Positions 18,040 through 18,437 of a stretch of DNA of 18,437 nucleotides are shown piece by piece; position 1 is the first letter of the stretch, and each line of letters begins with the position of its first letter. The notes under the pieces are model-generated. The model was not told where the DNA came from and searched no databases. It saw only the letters and a program-made list of their open reading frames with translations. Origin of the DNA: Oehlia diaphana (lineage: Eukaryota > Glomeromycota > Glomeromycetes > Glomerales > Glomeraceae); assembly GCA_003833135.1 (NCBI GenBank), contig QZLH01000238.1:83319-101755 (forward strand), written 5' to 3'. The position numbers were made by a program, and so were the translations under genes.

Positions 18040-18145
18040 GTCTAAAAAAATCTCTACCCGGGTCACCTGGCAGATGGACCCGCGGGTCACCCGGGTGAAA
18101 GTCGGGTCAACCCAACCCGTCAACCCACCCGCTACCCACCCGTAA
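18040..18145. repeat. GC-rich palindromic island
   Basis: A CG-dense patch in AT-rich DNA has the palindromes ACCCGGGT (18056-18063 and 18089-18096) and ACCCGCGGGT (18078-18087). It then carries short CAACCC and CACCCG repeats to about 18142. It looks like the terminal part of a DNA transposon whose other end lies outside the window or is lost. The remaining 292 bp to the end show nothing recognisable. Confidence 0.6.
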
Positions 18146-18437
18146 TTCATATAAAAATTACTAATTATTTTAAAACTTTTAAAACATTTATACTATATCT
18201 TGATTTCTTTTGTTATATAATAGCTTTATTATGATCAAAAAATACAAATTTATTATATTTCAAATATTATTAACTCCAAGCTTTACAATTAAACTATTTC
18301 TTTTAACAAATAACAATTGGCTAACTACTTTAAGTTGAATATCATATTTTGAAGTAAATGTAACTTCATCATTTTACTAATTTATTAATAATTAATACTA
18401 AACTGGAACTTTTAAATGATTTACATTGATCAATAAA

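Noticed and set aside
1..18437. tRNA, rRNA or other structured RNA genes
   Set aside because: I saw no cloverleaf or rRNA-like segment on either strand by eye; a covariance-model scan would settle it.

Overview
The window looks like nuclear DNA of an arbuscular mycorrhizal fungus of the Rhizophagus irregularis type (Glomeromycota). It is very AT-rich (about three quarters by eye). The introns are short, with GTAAGT donors, CTAA(C/T) branch points and TAG acceptors. It carries three gene types that are hugely expanded in that lineage: a TKL-like protein kinase, Myb-like DNA-binding proteins and an F-box protein. Transposon debris fills the spaces between them. The organism call is inference from gene style, not from a database match.

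Layout. All four supported genes lie on the minus strand. Positions 1-3231 hold a protein kinase gene that runs off the left edge. Positions 4579-5257 and 7256-8058 hold two paralogous Myb-like genes with the same intron phases. Positions 15494-16930 hold an intact single-exon F-box gene. The stretch from 8059 to 15493 has no convincing gene. It contains coding relics, a minisatellite with a TTTCGCCGAA core, a candidate inverted-repeat element and a long polypyrimidine satellite. The right end (16931-18437) holds a 114-bp direct-repeat pair and a small GC-rich island.

Most notable observation. Between the N-terminal exons and the catalytic exons of the kinase lies a tandem array of about 1.5 kb. 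Every roughly 100-bp unit reads, on the minus strand, as a complete short intron followed by exactly three bases and the next donor (YAG, three bases, GTAAGT). There are 15 such three-base candidate exons, then one single-base candidate exon. If all are spliced in, the phase-1 frame stays open across the array, encodes ALDDWYANYGIRIPFE, and enters the kinase frame exactly. Without the single base, the same transcript hits a TGA at the junction. The array is partly built by recent duplication of whole units, so it can gain or lose one codon at a time without breaking the frame.

Functional links. No operon-like logic applies. The genes are independent members of expanded signalling, regulatory and protein-turnover families. 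The kinase has a one-base frameshift near its activation segment, so it is either a young pseudogene or carries an assembly error.
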